Below are positions 1-11,772 of a stretch of 64,000 nucleotides of DNA, one piece after another. Each line of letters begins with the position of its first letter. Within the stretch, counting starts at the first letter, position 1. A program made the translations under genes and the position numbers. The stretch comes from Prorocentrum cordatum (taxonomy: Eukaryota; Sar; Dinophyceae; Prorocentrales; Prorocentraceae): positions 98,501 through 162,500 of the forward strand of contig CAUYUJ010019871.1 in the NCBI GenBank assembly GCA_963575745.1, written 5' to 3'. Below the pieces are notes generated by a model. That model ran no database searches and had not been told where the DNA came from. It worked only from the letters and a program-made list of their open reading frames with translations.

Positions 1-588
1 CAAAGTAGTTTGGAATCTGGGGCTTCAAAAATACCTACTCTCAAAGACCGATGGGTAAGCGGGGAAAATAAGAGTTCAGCAGTCAGTCACGGCATGCGCA
101 TACTTCTAAATTCGGCGGCGCAGAGGGTCCACAAGCGCGGGCAGCAGTTGGAAGTGCGAGTTGCGATCAAGCATTGTCGAAGGCACAGTGTACGAGACGT
201 CGCACACTGTAAAGTGCAAACGAGGGTGGTGTGCTAAAGGGGCTGGACTCCCAAACGTAGACATGCAGCGGCCAGAAAACAGAGGAGGAGACTCAACTCA
301 AAGCAAACAATCCATAAATATATATATATATATGTATATGCGTATACACACAAACACACACACAACGTACAACGTACAAGACGCGTACACTGGGCAGGCC
401 AGAGACCCAACCCGCACGATCGAATGAGACCGAGGCAAAGAGAACGCAGCAAACCCGTGCGTAGTCCGACTCGGCTCTTTCGAGAAGTCCCTGTCCAACG
501 GTAGGATCGGTAGCCCAAAGGAGGAGGAGGAGGAGGAGGAGGAGGAGGAAGCCTGGGCAGCTAATCGATCCGCACGCCTGTCTCGAGC
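1..588. other. Left end: interspersed repeat fragment and dinucleotide runs
   Basis: Bases 10-50 (GGAATCTGGGGCTTCAAAAA, TCTCAAAGACCG) match 59,110-59,170 and, more weakly, 12,935-12,965. An (AT)n/(AC)n run lies at 315-375 and a short (GGA)n at 519-550. No gene. Confidence 0.5.
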
Positions 589-642
589 CTGCACCCGATG
601 ACCCGCGATACGAGCCCGAATCCCATCGGACAACTGAGCGGC
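589..642 (-). CDS. Candidate ABC transporter exon in the second membrane domain
   Basis: Between CCCGAG|GCC and GTGCAG|GCTCGA the minus strand encodes AAQLSDGIRARIAGHRVQ. MDR proteins carry a motif of the form D-A-A-Q-(V/L)-x4-G-x-R-L-A early in the second membrane domain, and the spacing of A-A-Q, R and A agrees. Both ends have AG|GC, so an intron with the GC donor seen elsewhere in this gene is possible. The segment after the motif is less hydrophobic than expected and no exon for the preceding helices was found, so this is weak. Confidence 0.25.
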
Positions 643-1635
643 CTCGGGGTGGAGGGCACGAGCCAAGGGTTGAGGGAACGAGCCCGTCTCGCCTGTTCGA
701 GATGTGTTGGTGTGACCCTGGACGCGGACGTTCTGAAGCAATGAAACAAACACTTGTCTACCCTCGAACCCTTGCATACATACACACATCGGTTATCCGT
801 AGTGAGTGGCCCAAAACATGGCCAAGAAACCCAGATGTCGATACGTGTGACTCAAATGAGATGCCACTGAGTATCAACAACTCGATGAGCTCAAGAAATG
901 CCACACCGATAATCATCATCTGCAAGGCGTTCGAGGCTTAGATCATTGTCAGGAGGATCCGTCGCCTGAAACCAAGATGGGGGACCCCTCACAAGACGTG
1001 TTGAGGCTCGCAGCTGCGACACGTTAATTCGCAGAAACCAGACAGACAGATCGGGGGCATCAAGCTCGAGGAGGGCCTCCAAATGGAGGGGGCTCGATCC
1101 GAGTGTCCCCTCCAGCCAGTTGGCTGAAACTTACCACATCCCCGACGAACCTGACTGCGCACGGAGACGCACGAGACGCAAGACGGCCGATGGAGGCTAT
1201 GCCCAGGAGGCAAGAGAAGAACCCTGCGATCCGCGGCCGCGACAAAACAGGAACACGGAAACCCTGAGAGCCGAGGTCTGCTGCATGTGTCGAGCCCCAT
1301 CGCTCTGCGGAGGTCCCGGGTTTCACACTGGGCGAAGACACCCAGAACGGAAAAGCTGCAACGCCCAGATCTCGATGAAGGGAAGCGGGTGAGGAGGGAT
1401 AGCGAAATCACCAACTACTCACTCCGCTCATCGGAACCCCTTGAACTGCGAGGGCCGATGCGACTTCAGGACCCCCCCCCAACGTCCGCGGCTTCGGCGG
1501 CGACGCGGCGCCGCTGTCAACCAGCTGGCGCTCGCCCGCCGCCTTCAGCACGGTGGCGCTTCTGCCGGCGCGCGCGCAATCTCGTCCATCCGACACTGCT
1601 GGTGAGGCTTCGGGCTGCGTGCAGACAGTCGCCCC
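643..1635. other. No gene seen
   Basis: Unique-looking GC-rich sequence. Open frames on both strands overlap each other and match nothing recognised. Confidence 0.4.
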
Positions 1636-1860
1636 CGGATAGTCCCCGCTGGCCTCAACAGGCCCCAGGGCAGTCCCATCTGGCCTCAGCAGGCCCCCAG
1701 AATAGGCCTGGGGCGCGGAGCGCCCCAGGGGCGCCGCCAGAGGCGGCGCCAAGGTGTTGAGACCGGCCTTGACTGATTACCTGGGGGGCCTGTTGAGGCC
1801 AGCTCAGACTCATTTCTCGGTGGGGAGGGCCTGTTGAGGCCAACCCGGACTCTCGGGGGG
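1636..1860. mobile_element. Fold-back element around a GC palindrome
   Basis: GCTGGCCTCAACAGGCCCC and CTGGCCTCAGCAGGCCCCC on the left pair with two GGCCTGTTGAGGCCA copies on the right. The centre holds a GGGGCGCGGAGCGCCCC hairpin of the kind listed at 54,600. Confidence 0.7.
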
Positions 1861-2724
1861 GCTGCCTGCGCGCAACTTGAAGCCGTACCAACTGCCCCCA
1901 GCCTGCCCCACAGACCGTGCATGCGATCCTCTGCCGACGCCTTGCTTCCATCTCTCATCCCGCTCGCGCGCGAGCCCCAATATGCAAGCCTCGAGGGATA
2001 ATGCCAGGGCTTTCCCGTGGGGAGGAACGCCTCAACAAGGCACAGGTGGCCGCTCTGGCCCTGGTGCTTCCGGGGCCTCAACGCAAGAAGGGCCACGTCG
2101 CTCGTCTCCCTCTCCACCACGCCTGCTCGTCCTCCGCTCTTCCCCCTCCTCCGCCACGGCGGCAGGTGCCGCCGTTTACCTGTGGGTCGCGGCGCGTGGA
2201 AAGCCCCGCGCTCTACGCGAGGAATCGCCGCGCGCAGGCAGCCCATTCGGGCCAGGCCTGCTCGACCGTACCGATTCAGTTCCGGTGGCTTGGTTCAGAG
2301 CTGTCTCAACTTCAATGGCGTTGTCGGCTTTTCGTTGACGACGCGATTTGAGTCATGGCTTCTTCTCTCCCTCCCCTCCACTATTGCTCGAAGGCCGCGA
2401 AGATGGCCCAAGGAGGGGCTCCAAGAAGCCCCAGAGTGCCCAAAGAGAGCCACTAGAAGGCATCAAAAGCTCCAGGAAGGATCGCAGCAGAGCTCCAAGA
2501 CATCGCGTAGAGATATCCACGAGGATCCCAGGGGTCTCAACGCCACCATTGCTCTCCGTGCCGCTGCGTGCCCGAACCCACTCCTCCGACAGCTCTCCCG
2601 GGCGTCGTTTCTGGATGTGCTGGGGATGCGCAAGGTGTCAATATTACGCGGCAACTACTGGGAGGTTTTCGTCGGAAAGATTAAGGAGGATTTAGCCCCA
2701 GTTGGGAGCTATTACGCCGGAGTG
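1861..2724. other. No gene seen
   Basis: GC-rich sequence; the longest frame (2,017-2,757, plus) has no recognisable motif and overlaps frames of similar quality on the other strand. Confidence 0.35.
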
Positions 2725-2795
2725 GGCCTCGGATTAAGCGGGATTAAGCCGGATTAAACAGGATTAAACTGGATTAAGCGGGACTAAGCTGGACT
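2725..2795. repeat. GGATTAA minisatellite
   Basis: Units GGATTAAGC, GGATTAAAC and GGACTAAGC occur six or seven times. Confidence 0.8.
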
Positions 2796-3038
2796 TCAGA
2801 CCAGTGCAAAATCAGAATTTGACCTCCCAAGAGTTGCATCCCAATCAATAATTAGGCACGAGGTGCCGAGCCTGATGAACGGAGGCCCCGGCGAAGCCCC
2901 GCGCAGCGAGCCCGCGAACTGGGGCGGAAGGAACCAGCCCCGAAGCGGTGTCGGCGGGGAAGGAAGCCGGGCGGGAAGCACCCGGAGGAGGGAACCGGGC
3001 ACGTGGCAAACCCGGGCGGAGCGGCACCCGGGCGAATA

Positions 3039-3232
3039 TTCGGGAGCGGCCAAGAGGGGGGTGTCCAAGAGCGGGGGGAGAGCAAATCATGACCGGCGGC
3101 ATGTGCGCGGCCCAGCGGGGGGGGCAGGGACGTATTGAAATGAGAAGAGGCGCCCTGTGATCTGGGGAAAGGTCATGGCCCCGCCATGAGATCCCCCCCC
3201 CAGTCATCACCCCCCTCTCTGCCGCCCCCGAA
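3039..3232. mobile_element. Family K TIR element
   Basis: Ends TTCGGGAGCGGCC and, inverted, TGCCGCCCCCGAA; interior GGTGTCCAAGAGCGGGGG and CAAATCATGACCGGCGGCAT shared with 48,580-48,768. Confidence 0.75.
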
Positions 3233-3625
3233 ATAAGACTCTAGGCGACGCGAGCCGGTAAGAGCGGAGCCGAGCGAAACGAACCTGGGCGAAACCAACG
3301 GGCCAAGCGACGAGCCAGGCGAGGCGAAGCGGGCGAAGCAAACGGAGGGAGCTGCGTTCGCGCACGCGGTCGCCGAAGGTGGAGCGGCCTCGTGGGCGAG
3401 AAACGTGGGAGGGGTGCACCGAAATGGTTGGTGGAAGCGCATGCGGCCGTGCCCACTGAGGTCGCAGGTGGAGCTCCGTCTGGAAGGGGCTAAAAAGGGA
3501 TGATGGGTGTGCCGAAATTGGTTGCGATAGAGCGCCGTCCCCCCCTTGGGCCGTAATTCGGTGGAGGTCCCGATGGGGCACAATCCGCGTGAGATGTATG
3601 CCGACATCGAAACAGGCGAGGACGA

Positions 3626-3770
3626 AGAGGAGGCGGAGGAGGAGGAAGGAAGAGGAGGGAGGAGGAGGAGGAGGAGGAGATTAAAGGAGGAGAAGGAGAA
3701 GGAGAAGGAGAAGGAGGAAGAGGAAGAGGAGGAGGAGGAGGAGGAGGAGGAGGAGGAGCTGGAGGAAGAG
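3626..3770. repeat. (GAG)n array
   Basis: GAG/AGG and GAAGGA variants over 140 bases. Confidence 0.9.
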
Positions 3771-3941
3771 GGTGCGGAGAAGGGTGTGGGAAGCGCGGAG
3801 GAGGAGAAGCGCGCGTCGACACGGAGAGGAAGCGGTGGCACGGCTCCACGGGATGGCTGGGAGGCCGCACAGCAACCCGCAAGAGTATTGGCTCCTCCGT
3901 CTCTGCCCGCTTGGGATCAGGGGCACCCCTTTCAACAGCCA

Positions 3942-4113
3942 AGACGAAGCCAGGACGAGGATAAGATCGGGTGAGGATAATGAGTCGAGAGTGTCTGAGA
4001 TCCAGCGGCTTCGGAGGATGTCTCGGGCGCCACGGCTTACTCAGAGCGTTCCAGGACGCTCTGAGAGCGTTCTGGAACGCTCTGGAACGTAGTTGTCCTA
4101 GTCCTCGCCCGGT
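3942..4113. mobile_element. Family L TIR element
   Basis: CCAGGACGAGGATAAGATCG at the left, GTTGTCCTAGTCCTCGCCCG at the right, and the GAGCGTTCCAGGACGCTCTG centre. Confidence 0.65.
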
Positions 4114-4564
4114 CCGGGAAGCGGCGCCCTCGACACCGAATCTCCCAGACATCCGACGGAATGCCTGGATGCAATCCTTGTGCCCCAGAGGCCTCGCCTC
4201 TTGCAGGGCAGCTTTCCGCCCTGGATCCATCGGGCCCAGAGCTTCCACAACGGGCCCAGCGTCCGCCGTCGAAGGAAACACTGCCATGGCAGACATCATT
4301 CCTCCAGATGTGTAGGTTTCTTCCTCCGGGCTGCGGGTCCCCAACCCCAAGCGGTGCGGTGGCAGACCGTGCGGTGACCTCGGAACCGCCAGAGACCAAA
4401 GACCTCACAACACGGTCCGCCACTGCACGGCTGCGGGACCACGGAGTCCACCGGTCGCCCGAGACGCACCCGGAGAGAACGGCCCAAGCCCGAGCACCGC
4501 GCAGTGCCCCCGAAACCCCACGGCCTCACAACGCGGGGTGGTCACCGCACTGTTTGGGGTGCCC

Positions 4565-4672
4565 CCACTCCTCCTGCTCCTGCTCCTGCTCCTCCTCCTC
4601 CTCCTCCTCCTCCGCCTCCTCCTCCTCCGCTTCCTCCTCCTCCTCCTCTTCCGCCTCCTCCTCCTCCTCTGG
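4565..4672. repeat. (CTC)n array
   Basis: CTCCTC with a few CGC and TTC variants, inside GC-rich DNA without a gene. Confidence 0.9.
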
Positions 4673-5639
4673 CCTGCGGCAGTCTCCACAGGCCCCTCGA
4701 GGAAGACAGCACTGCACAAGCAGAAACTCTCGGCGGACCGCGCAGACTTCTTAGACCGGCGCTGACACCCCTCTCCCTGGCGCGCGAAGCGCGAAGCACG
4801 CCAGGCCGGCGCCGGGGGCGCCGCCAGGGGGTGCAGTTACGCGGATGGAAGGCGCTCCCTGCTGGAAATGATCCCTCCCCTTGGCGCCGCGGACATTCGT
4901 ATTGAAGGTTTGCGCCAATTAATGGAATGGGAGCGTTTCCGGTTCAAAATGGAGCACTCGCCTACGCGCGCGCCCGCACATCTCGCAAGGTAGAGCTGTC
5001 TATGTCTATGCATATATATATATATATATATATATAATGGCCTGACCAACCAAGGACCTCGATCCATGAAATCCGTGCGAAACCCCGAAAGTGTAGGTCT
5101 CTGGCGCCTGCATCTGGAGAAAACCAAGGTGCCGATACCGCTACTCCCCGGACCTCTCCCAGGGTGCGTCCTGACCAGGATTTCGGGGCGAGCCCAGCGC
5201 TGGCGACGAGGGCCGCCCAGGAGGCCCTGAAAAGGGGAGGCGGGCGAAGGGTAGCAGGATGGATTTCCGTTTCCTCCTCTGGGCCTCACTCGAGCCTCTG
5301 GCTTCCGCCTCCTGCGCTCCCTCGGGATCAGATGGGGGGGGCCCGCCTCCGCCAAAAGCGGTGGGATCTCGGGGCGGCGCCGCGCCGTCCGCAGAAGCGT
5401 CGAGGTCCGCGCAGGCCCCCAGAGGTTCGGGTCGGGCGAAAGGGGGGGATAGCAAAGGGGGGGGGTGAGAATCAGCTCACGCAGCTGATCTTCCCGGCGC
5501 CACCCGGCGCCAGAGGCGGCGATGTATCGAGGAAGGGGCCCCTCGGTGGGGCCGAAAGGCGGCATGCCGCACATTTCGTAGCCCCCCCTTCCCCTTTCGC
5601 CCGGCCCGAGAGGTGCCCCCGGGCCCCGTCGGAAGGGGC

Positions 5640-5740
5640 GGATCGAAATCGAAATCGAATCGAATCGGATCGAAAGGAATCCATCGAATCGAAATCGAAT
5701 CGGAATCTATCGAAATCGAATCGAATCGAATCGGAGGAAT
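5640..5740. repeat. Minisatellite of TCGAA and ATCG units
   Basis: GAATCGAAATCGAATCG variants repeated about ten times. Confidence 0.85.
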
Positions 5741-6001
5741 CGAAGCGAGCCCTGCGGTGGGGGGGGGGGGGGGCAGTGGGCATTTTTGCTTACGTCGCGC
5801 CGCGGCAGAGGCAACCCGCTCGCGCGTCGAGGGGCGAGGCCGGGGCGCGGGGTCGCGAGTTTTGGCCCGCGTGCAGGAGGGGAAGGGGGGGGAGGCGAGG
5901 GGGCGGCCGCAGAGAGAAGGGGCGGGGCGCGGGGGCAACTCTCACGCAGCGAGGCCGCGGGGGGGAGCGCGCGGGAGCCGCGGGGTGGGGGCAGAAATGA
6001 A

Positions 6002-6130
6002 GGGGCCCCAGGACACACAAATGAATGCACACGAATAAAAGGATTCCCCATATGTTCGCATATTTTCTGGGTTTCTGTCTTCCCCCCCACTTCCCATATT
6101 TTCCCATATTTTCCTGGGGGTCGACGATCC
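6002..6130. repeat. Family B interspersed repeat
   Basis: Starts GGGGCCC, then CACACAAATGAA, a CTTCCCCCCCACTTCCC block, CCCATATTTTCC runs and GTCGACGAT. The same order recurs at 32,183, 45,270 and 46,273. No coding capacity. Confidence 0.7.
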
Positions 6131-6599
6131 TGAAGAAAGCGCGCTCACCAGCCCTCGAACACACTGGACGTCACGGCCTCCGCCCCACAATGCCGGCGGC
6201 GGCGGCGAGGAGGGGCGTGAGCGGGGGCAAGCCATTTGTTTAGCAGGCGGCGGGGCTGCGGAGAAGGCTCGGGAAGCTGCCCAGACGGCCAGAGGCCTCC
6301 TGAGCCCTCTGAGAAGGCCGATCCCCCTATAGGGGATCTGTCGACCCCTATCCCAGGCTTCGCCGTGGGGTTTTCGAATGGACCAAAGATCTGGGCTCCC
6401 ACACTGGGATCCACGATGGGAGGGCCTCCGTCCTCCATTGGGGGGGCGCCCGAAGAGCTCCCTTGGGGTGTAATTATCCCAGGGTGTTCTACGCCCTCAA
6501 GGGGCAAGCGACCATCTGTAACATTCTTCTTCCTCTTTAGCGCCCGGTCGCCCTGGCAGGAAACGCACGCAGCACCGTACATGGTGCTCTCCTGGCCCC

Positions 6600-6885
6600 T
6601 TCTTCCTCCTCCTCCTCCTCCTCCTCCTCCTCCTCCTCCTCTACCTCTTGTGCTTTATCCGGCTGCTCGCGGCATGTTCCTTGGTCCCGCGTCGAGCTCG
6701 CCAGACGCCTGCTTTTGCCCACGCGCCTACTGGCGTAGGGCTTGTTCGCTCGTTCTGGGCGGCTCCGCTCCTCGTCGAGACGTCGGGGGCCGTGGGAGAC
6801 AAGTCGCCCGCGGCCCTCCCCCGCGGGCCCTCCTCCTCCTCCTCCTCCTCCTCCTCCTCCTCCTCCTCCTCCTCCTCCTCCCTTC
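6600..6885. repeat. Two (CTC)n arrays
   Basis: 6,600-6,644 and 6,832-6,882; the second directly abuts the candidate ABC exon at 6,910. Confidence 0.9.
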
Positions 6886-6909
6886 GCCCTCCGCCGGGGC
6901 GGCCCCGCG

Positions 6910-7017
6910 CCTCAGGGCGCGCAGCCTGGCCCAGCCCTTGCCCTTCCGCCGCGCCGGCGGCAGCTTGCCCGCGAGCTCCTCGGGAACGCCCGGCTCCGCC
7001 GCCACCGAGGCCCTCTC
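6910..7017 (-). CDS. Candidate ABC transporter exon at the end of the linker
   Basis: After TGCCAG|GAG the minus strand reads ERASVAAEPGVPEELAGK and then a basic stretch KGKGWARLRALRR. The last part resembles the element just before the second transmembrane domain of MDR proteins (basic, W/F, R, L). The order on the minus strand is right relative to exon 6, and the acceptor has the AG|G form of the secure exons. The 3' end is not defined. Chance coding in CpG-rich DNA is the main alternative. Confidence 0.3.
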
Positions 7018-8653
7018 CTGGCAGCGGCCACGAGGCGGCGGAGGCAGATCGAGGGTCGAGTCCACGTCGGCGGCGAGCCCGGGGGGGAGAGCGGGAAGGG
7101 GCGGCGAGCCTCCTCAGAAGGCTCTGAAGTCCCCCGGCCTTGCCCGAAGACGGTTCTGTGCTTCTGAGAAGCCCCGCCGCCTTCTGAGAAGGCCTTCTCC
7201 TTCTCTCCTCCCCCCCTCGCTCGCCGCCGATCCAAGGTGAAAATCTTCCGTACAGAACACCAATTTTTCGTCGTCATGGCCCCTCGAAGTCCCGGCCAGA
7301 ATTGCACGCCCCGCTTCGGAAGGACTATGGCCGTTCTCGGACTCCCGAGTCCCTCACTGAGGCCCCAGAACCCTCAAAAGCAGCAGCTCGGGATAGAAAC
7401 CTGGCTTTGAGCGATCTCGGGTGCCTCCCGAGGCCTCCGGAGGCCCCTGGAGGCCTGTTGGGAGGCCCCTGGAGGTCTGTTGGGAGGAGCTAGCCAGGGA
7501 CCCTCGACGCCCGAGGCGAGGCAGCGCGAAGAAGCTCTGCGAGTACAGCAGGAGAACAGGCACGAACTCGAAACTGAGGATGCAAGGAAGACAGAGGGCT
7601 GAGGACAGACGATAGAGAGATAAACAGAAAGAGCCAGAAAGAGAGACAGAAAGAGACAGAAAGAGAGACAGAAAGAGAGACAGAAAGAGAGACAGAAAGA
7701 GAGACAGAAAGAGACTGAGGACAGATGACAGAGATACACAGAAAGAGACAGAAAGAGAGACAGAAAGACAGAGAGAGAGAGAGAGAAAGACAATCAACAT
7801 GTCGACTACAGATAGCAAAACCTGCAGGCACACACATATAATATATATATATATGTAAAAGTCAATTCGCGTGTGATCTCACGGCGAGTGGATTGACTGT
7901 CAGCCCTACCCCGCTGAACCCCAAAAAATGAGGCGCTGATATCCATGTTGTTGAAGCCAAGACAATCAAAGCATGCGCTGATGCGTGGGAAGACGAAGAA
8001 CCCGCTCACTAATCAAATGATCACCGCTGGCCCAGAACTGCTTCCCAGTGCAGCCTCGAAGCAATTGGTTCACGAACCCACTGCAGAAATATTCATACCA
8101 CACACACACACACACACACATCAGCAACAATGACACTTTTGCAATTAAAACTCGTAGTGAGGATGCGCGATAAGGATGCGAGCCCCTTGGACGCACACGT
8201 TGAATATTTTCCTGTTTCGAGCGCGGCGGGCGATCTAAAGAAGTCAAGGATGGACCGCAGAGACAATGATGCAAAGGTACCCTTGGGGAAGTTACCCATC
8301 CTTACCATCGGTTTCGATTGTATTTCACGTTCGATCTCGCACTGACCCACACACTGCGACTCCGCGACACCACGGTACGACGACCTTGTGCCATCGCGAC
8401 ACGCCGCTCTACTCGACCCGAGTTTCCACAACACCACCAGCACACGACGAGCCTGGAAAACACGATGGCGCCGCGACACCGTGGAATAGCGACGACACCG
8501 CCCGCCGATGGCAGCAGCACGATCCCATTGGTCCACCAGCCCCCAGCGGACTCCACACGCGTACAGCCCCTCGCACGCACCCAAACAGACACCGCAAGGC
8601 AACACGCTCAGGCGATTGCTTCGGATGGTTCCGCTGTTCTGCTTCCTGAACTG
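7018..8653. other. No gene; repeats
   Basis: Contains small CTTCTGAGAAGGCC-type palindromes at 7,110-7,200 (related ones near 13,370, 31,080, 55,520 and 60,600), the AGAGACAGAAAG minisatellite, an (AT)n at 7,836 and an (AC)n at 8,101. From 8,340 to 8,650 the sequence is CACCAC-rich without a recognised product. Confidence 0.5.
7612..7795. repeat. Minisatellite AGAGACAGAAAG
   Basis: A 12-bp unit repeated about a dozen times with one CTGAGGACAGATGACAG interruption. Confidence 0.9.
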
Positions 8654-8820
8654 ACTACGTACCAGACCACCCCAACCCAACCCGAAGACCCGAATTTCGG
8701 GTTGGGGGGGGTAAGGGTTCCACATGTGTTTTTTCCATGTTTCCCGAACCCCCCCCAAACTGGAAATCGAGGGTAAATCTGAGCCTTCGGGTTGGGTTGG
8801 GGTGGTTTGGTGGGTGGTGA
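8654..8820. mobile_element. Family F TIR element
   Basis: Termini ACCACCCCAACCCAACCCGA and, inverted, CGGGTTGGGTTGGGGTGGT, with an inner CCCCCCC/GGGGGGG pairing. The same termini bound the 5.4-kb block at 38,740-44,100. Confidence 0.8.
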
Positions 8821-9430
8821 TGAACGAGCTCGCACTCGCAGCCTGCGGCATCCACACAACGGGCGGGCGTGTACGCGTGGGGGCGTCCTCTCGAGAGTAG
8901 CGACCCGCAGCGCGCAGGGGACGGGGTGGGCCCTCTTCCACGGCAGGGGGCACAAAGGAGGCGCGGGGCTTCTCCGGAGAACCCGGCCTCTCGACAGTGT
9001 CGGGAGGGCTTCTCTGAGAGGTGGGGCCCCGCCTCCCCCTCGCCCTGCCAACTTGCGCGCGCCACCGGGCATCGACAGGCGACGACGCGATCCACGCCGT
9101 CGGGGCAGCTGGCTCCTCCAGCTTGTCCACCAGGGCCAGGACCGAGCGCGCCTGAGGCATGAGAGAGGAGAGGAAGAACAAATACCATCAACATTCACTT
9201 TCGAAAGTCCGCGCGGATTGCGCCAGGGGTGGCGCCGCCAAGGGGTGGCCCAGCGCCGATCCAAGGAATCCGCGCGGAGCTCCGACAACTTATGGTTATG
9301 CAGATGCTTCTGCCTCGAGAGAAGAGGGTTAGGGGGCAAATTCTGGGAGGTCTCCGTGAGATCGATCTGGGGCAAATGACAAGGCCTTTGTGCCACATTG
9401 AACCAGATGGAGCCAAAGATTCCGCCATGC
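8821..9430. other. No gene seen
   Basis: GC-rich up to 9,150; a GC palindrome cluster (family J) at 9,216-9,262. Confidence 0.4.
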
Positions 9431-9602
9431 TTCGGCGGTGGACAAGCCTCCCTTTAGTAAACCTCCCCTTAGTGAAAACGGCCTGGGGCCGAAACCGACG
9501 GACCTGGACCCGCAAAAATGACGGCCGTGACGCCTTCGCGCGAACCGAAAACGGCCGATTCCTTAATCGACGTGTCAGGGTAGGAGGTCTGTCCACCCCC
9601 GA
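9431..9602. mobile_element. Family D TIR element
   Basis: Termini TTCGGCGGTGGAC and, inverted, GTCCACCCCCGAA. Interior shared with 34,946 and 59,567 (ACGGCCTGGG, CCGACGGACC, ATGACGGCCG, CGACGTGTCAGGGTAGGAGG). Confidence 0.8.
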
Positions 9603-9825
9603 ATGTGAAGCAGAATTAAACGAAACTCTGCTGGGCTAGGACGGGTGTTCGACCCATTTGAATGTTCAATCTCTCGAGGGCTGAATGCAAAAAAAAGGCG
9701 GGGAGAGAGCGCGCAGGGCCGGACCACCCGCGGGTCGAAAGACTCTGGAGGGGCGTGCCCTCGCCGTGCTGGAGAGGTCCGGGACAGCTCGAGGCGGCAG
9801 GCGGAGGGAGCACGAGTGGGATGAG

Positions 9826-10656
9826 ATGATGATGCTGTTGCTGGTGATGATGATGATGCTGATGATGATGATGCTGTTGCTGGTGATGATGATGATACGA
9901 TGATGTTGGCGTTGATGATGGTGATGATGATGATAAGGATGAGGCTGCGAATGGTGATGACGGTGATGCTGAACAGGTAGATCAATCTGAATATGGAGAT
10001 GAAGGTGATGGTGATGATGGTGGTTATGATAGTGATGATAGTGACCGCGATGATGATGACGATGATGATGATAGCGATGCAATCGACGATGAAAATGATG
10101 ATGTTACTGATGATGATGCTGAAGAAGAAGAGGAAGAAGAAGAAGAAGACGAAGAAGAAGGTGATGGTGACGAAGATAGCTATCATGACGCTGATGAGTA
10201 TGGTCGTGGTGACGAAGATGATGAGGATGACGATGATGGTGGTGATGGTGAATACGAATAATGGTTCTGAAAAGGATGGTGGTGATGATGATGCCGATGA
10301 TAACAATGATGATGACGTTGCGGACGATGATGGTGAGAATGACGATGATGGTGGTAGTGGTGCTGATGGTTATGGTGATCATGCTGATACTGATGATACG
10401 AGTGTTGATGATGATCGTGATGATTACAATTACGATGATGCTGATGATGCTGATGCTGATGCTGATGATGCTACTGATACTGATGATGATGCTGATGATG
10501 ATGATGATGCTGATGCTGATGCTGATGATGATGATGATGGTGATGCCGACGCAGATGCTGCAGCTTTGGTTGCGGTGGCAATGATGACACTGGTTATCAG
10601 GATGAGGAAGAGGATGCTGCTGATGATGATGATGATGATGATGATGAAGGTGCAAT
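9826..10656. repeat. (GAT)n array with interruptions
   Basis: About 830 bases of GATGAT with single-base variants in steps of three. Frames encoding runs of M, D and I are artefacts. Confidence 0.95.
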
Positions 10657-11103
10657 GATGAGGACGAGAAGGAAAAAGCCCTCATGTCTTTGAACATCGA
10701 AGCAGGCATGACCTGCCGGAGCTGCGAAGACCTCCCGGGAGGTGACCACCCCACCACCCGAAAGTGCTGCCGCTGGCGTGCCGGTGAACACCCGATCCTC
10801 CGCTCTCTCAGTCCTCGGCCCCGAGCGCTCTCGAGCTTCCTGCACTTCGGGCCCCCGGTCTTCGATCCGTCGAGATGTGAGGGGCAGGTGAGCGGGTGAA
10901 GCCCCCGGGGGGGACATACAGCGAGCCAGACTCTGCGACACCTCGACGATGGATCGGCGACAGGCCCCCGATGGCGTCACCGCACAGGTCTGGGGCCCGG
11001 TGGGCGTCCCGGGCCCCCGCCGGCGATGGATGGGCGATTTTGGGGACCGATGCGGGCCCTCCCGAGCCTGTCGCCCCACAACGTTGCCCACGAGACCCGC
11101 GAG

Positions 11104-11208
11104 CTCCTCGAGCTCCTCGAGCCGCCGGCTCCCCTCGCAGAGCGCCCGCCCCACGCGCGAGCCCCGCGGCGCCTTCTCGCCGTCGTCGCCCGCCAGGTCC
11201 CGGATGGC
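11104..11208 (-). CDS. Candidate ABC transporter linker exon
   Basis: On the minus strand an acceptor-like CGCCAG|GCC opens a GC-rich frame beginning AIRDLAGDDGEKAPRG and running into a charged, helix-like segment (SRRLEELEEL). Linkers of full-length ABCB proteins are charged and poorly conserved, so the match rests on strand, order, splice-site style (AG|GC) and codon-like composition only. The 3' end is a guess at an AG|GA step. It could also be a chance open frame in GC-rich DNA. Confidence 0.3.
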
Positions 11209-11319
11209 CTGGCGCAGCACGGCGAACTGGCCGAAGGGCGAGGTGGTGGTCCGCTGCAGGGTCACGGGCACGGGGGGCGCCTGCGGGGGGGGGGCCGTCG
11301 GTGGGAGGGGGGGGGGGGA

Positions 11320-11460
11320 TGGGCCTGTCTTCCACCACCACCACCAGAAGTTGGAGGGGGAAGGAGGAGGAGGAGGAGCAGGAGGAGGAGGAGGAGGAGG
11401 AGGAGGCCCCCCTCCCCCTCCAACTTATGGTGGTGGTGGTGGTGGAACACAACCCAATAG
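11320..11460. mobile_element. Family G fold-back element
   Basis: CCACCACCAGAAGTTGGAGG at one side and CCTCCAACTTATGGTGGTGG at the other, around an AGG core. Confidence 0.75.
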
Positions 11461-11649
11461 GGGGCGCCGTCGGTGGGAGGGGGGGGGGGGGGGGATGGGC
11501 CTGTTTTCCCCTGACCTTCCAAGAGGGCTCAAAAATAACACGCGACTGAAATGCCTATCCCAAAGCTATTCTACGTCTTGGTTTTGGGCTGTTTCGCTGC
11601 GGTTGGTTAGGTTCTTGGGCCTCCAGTGCCAAAACATAGCTCTCTGCAA

Positions 11650-11772
11650 GGTCAGGGTCCACCACCTCCACCACCAGAAGTTGGAGGGGGAAGGAGGAGG
11701 AGGAGGAGCAGCAGGAGGAGAAGGCCCCCCTCCCCCTCCAACTTGTGGTGGTGGTGGAAAACAAGCCCATCA
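11650..11772. mobile_element. Family G fold-back element
   Basis: As 11,320-11,460, with CCTCCAACTTGTGGTGGTGG on the right arm. Confidence 0.75.

Larger units (their letters stand above)
4114..6001. other. No gene; repeats
   Basis: Holds the (CTC)n at 4,565, a GC palindrome at 4,770, an (AT)n run at 5,010-5,036, a segment at 5,150-5,245 that recurs at 46,905-46,985 (CTCTCCCAGGGTGCGT, CCAGGATT, GGCGACGAGGGCC), the TCGAA minisatellite and a poly-G at 5,759-5,773. Confidence 0.6.

Noticed and set aside
3546-3974. Glu-rich plus-strand frame
   Set aside because: It is (GAG)n translated; the ends match no family.
7354-7833. Ser/Leu-rich minus-strand frames at the AGAGACAGAAAG minisatellite
   Set aside because: They are repeats of the 12-bp unit; no unique domain.
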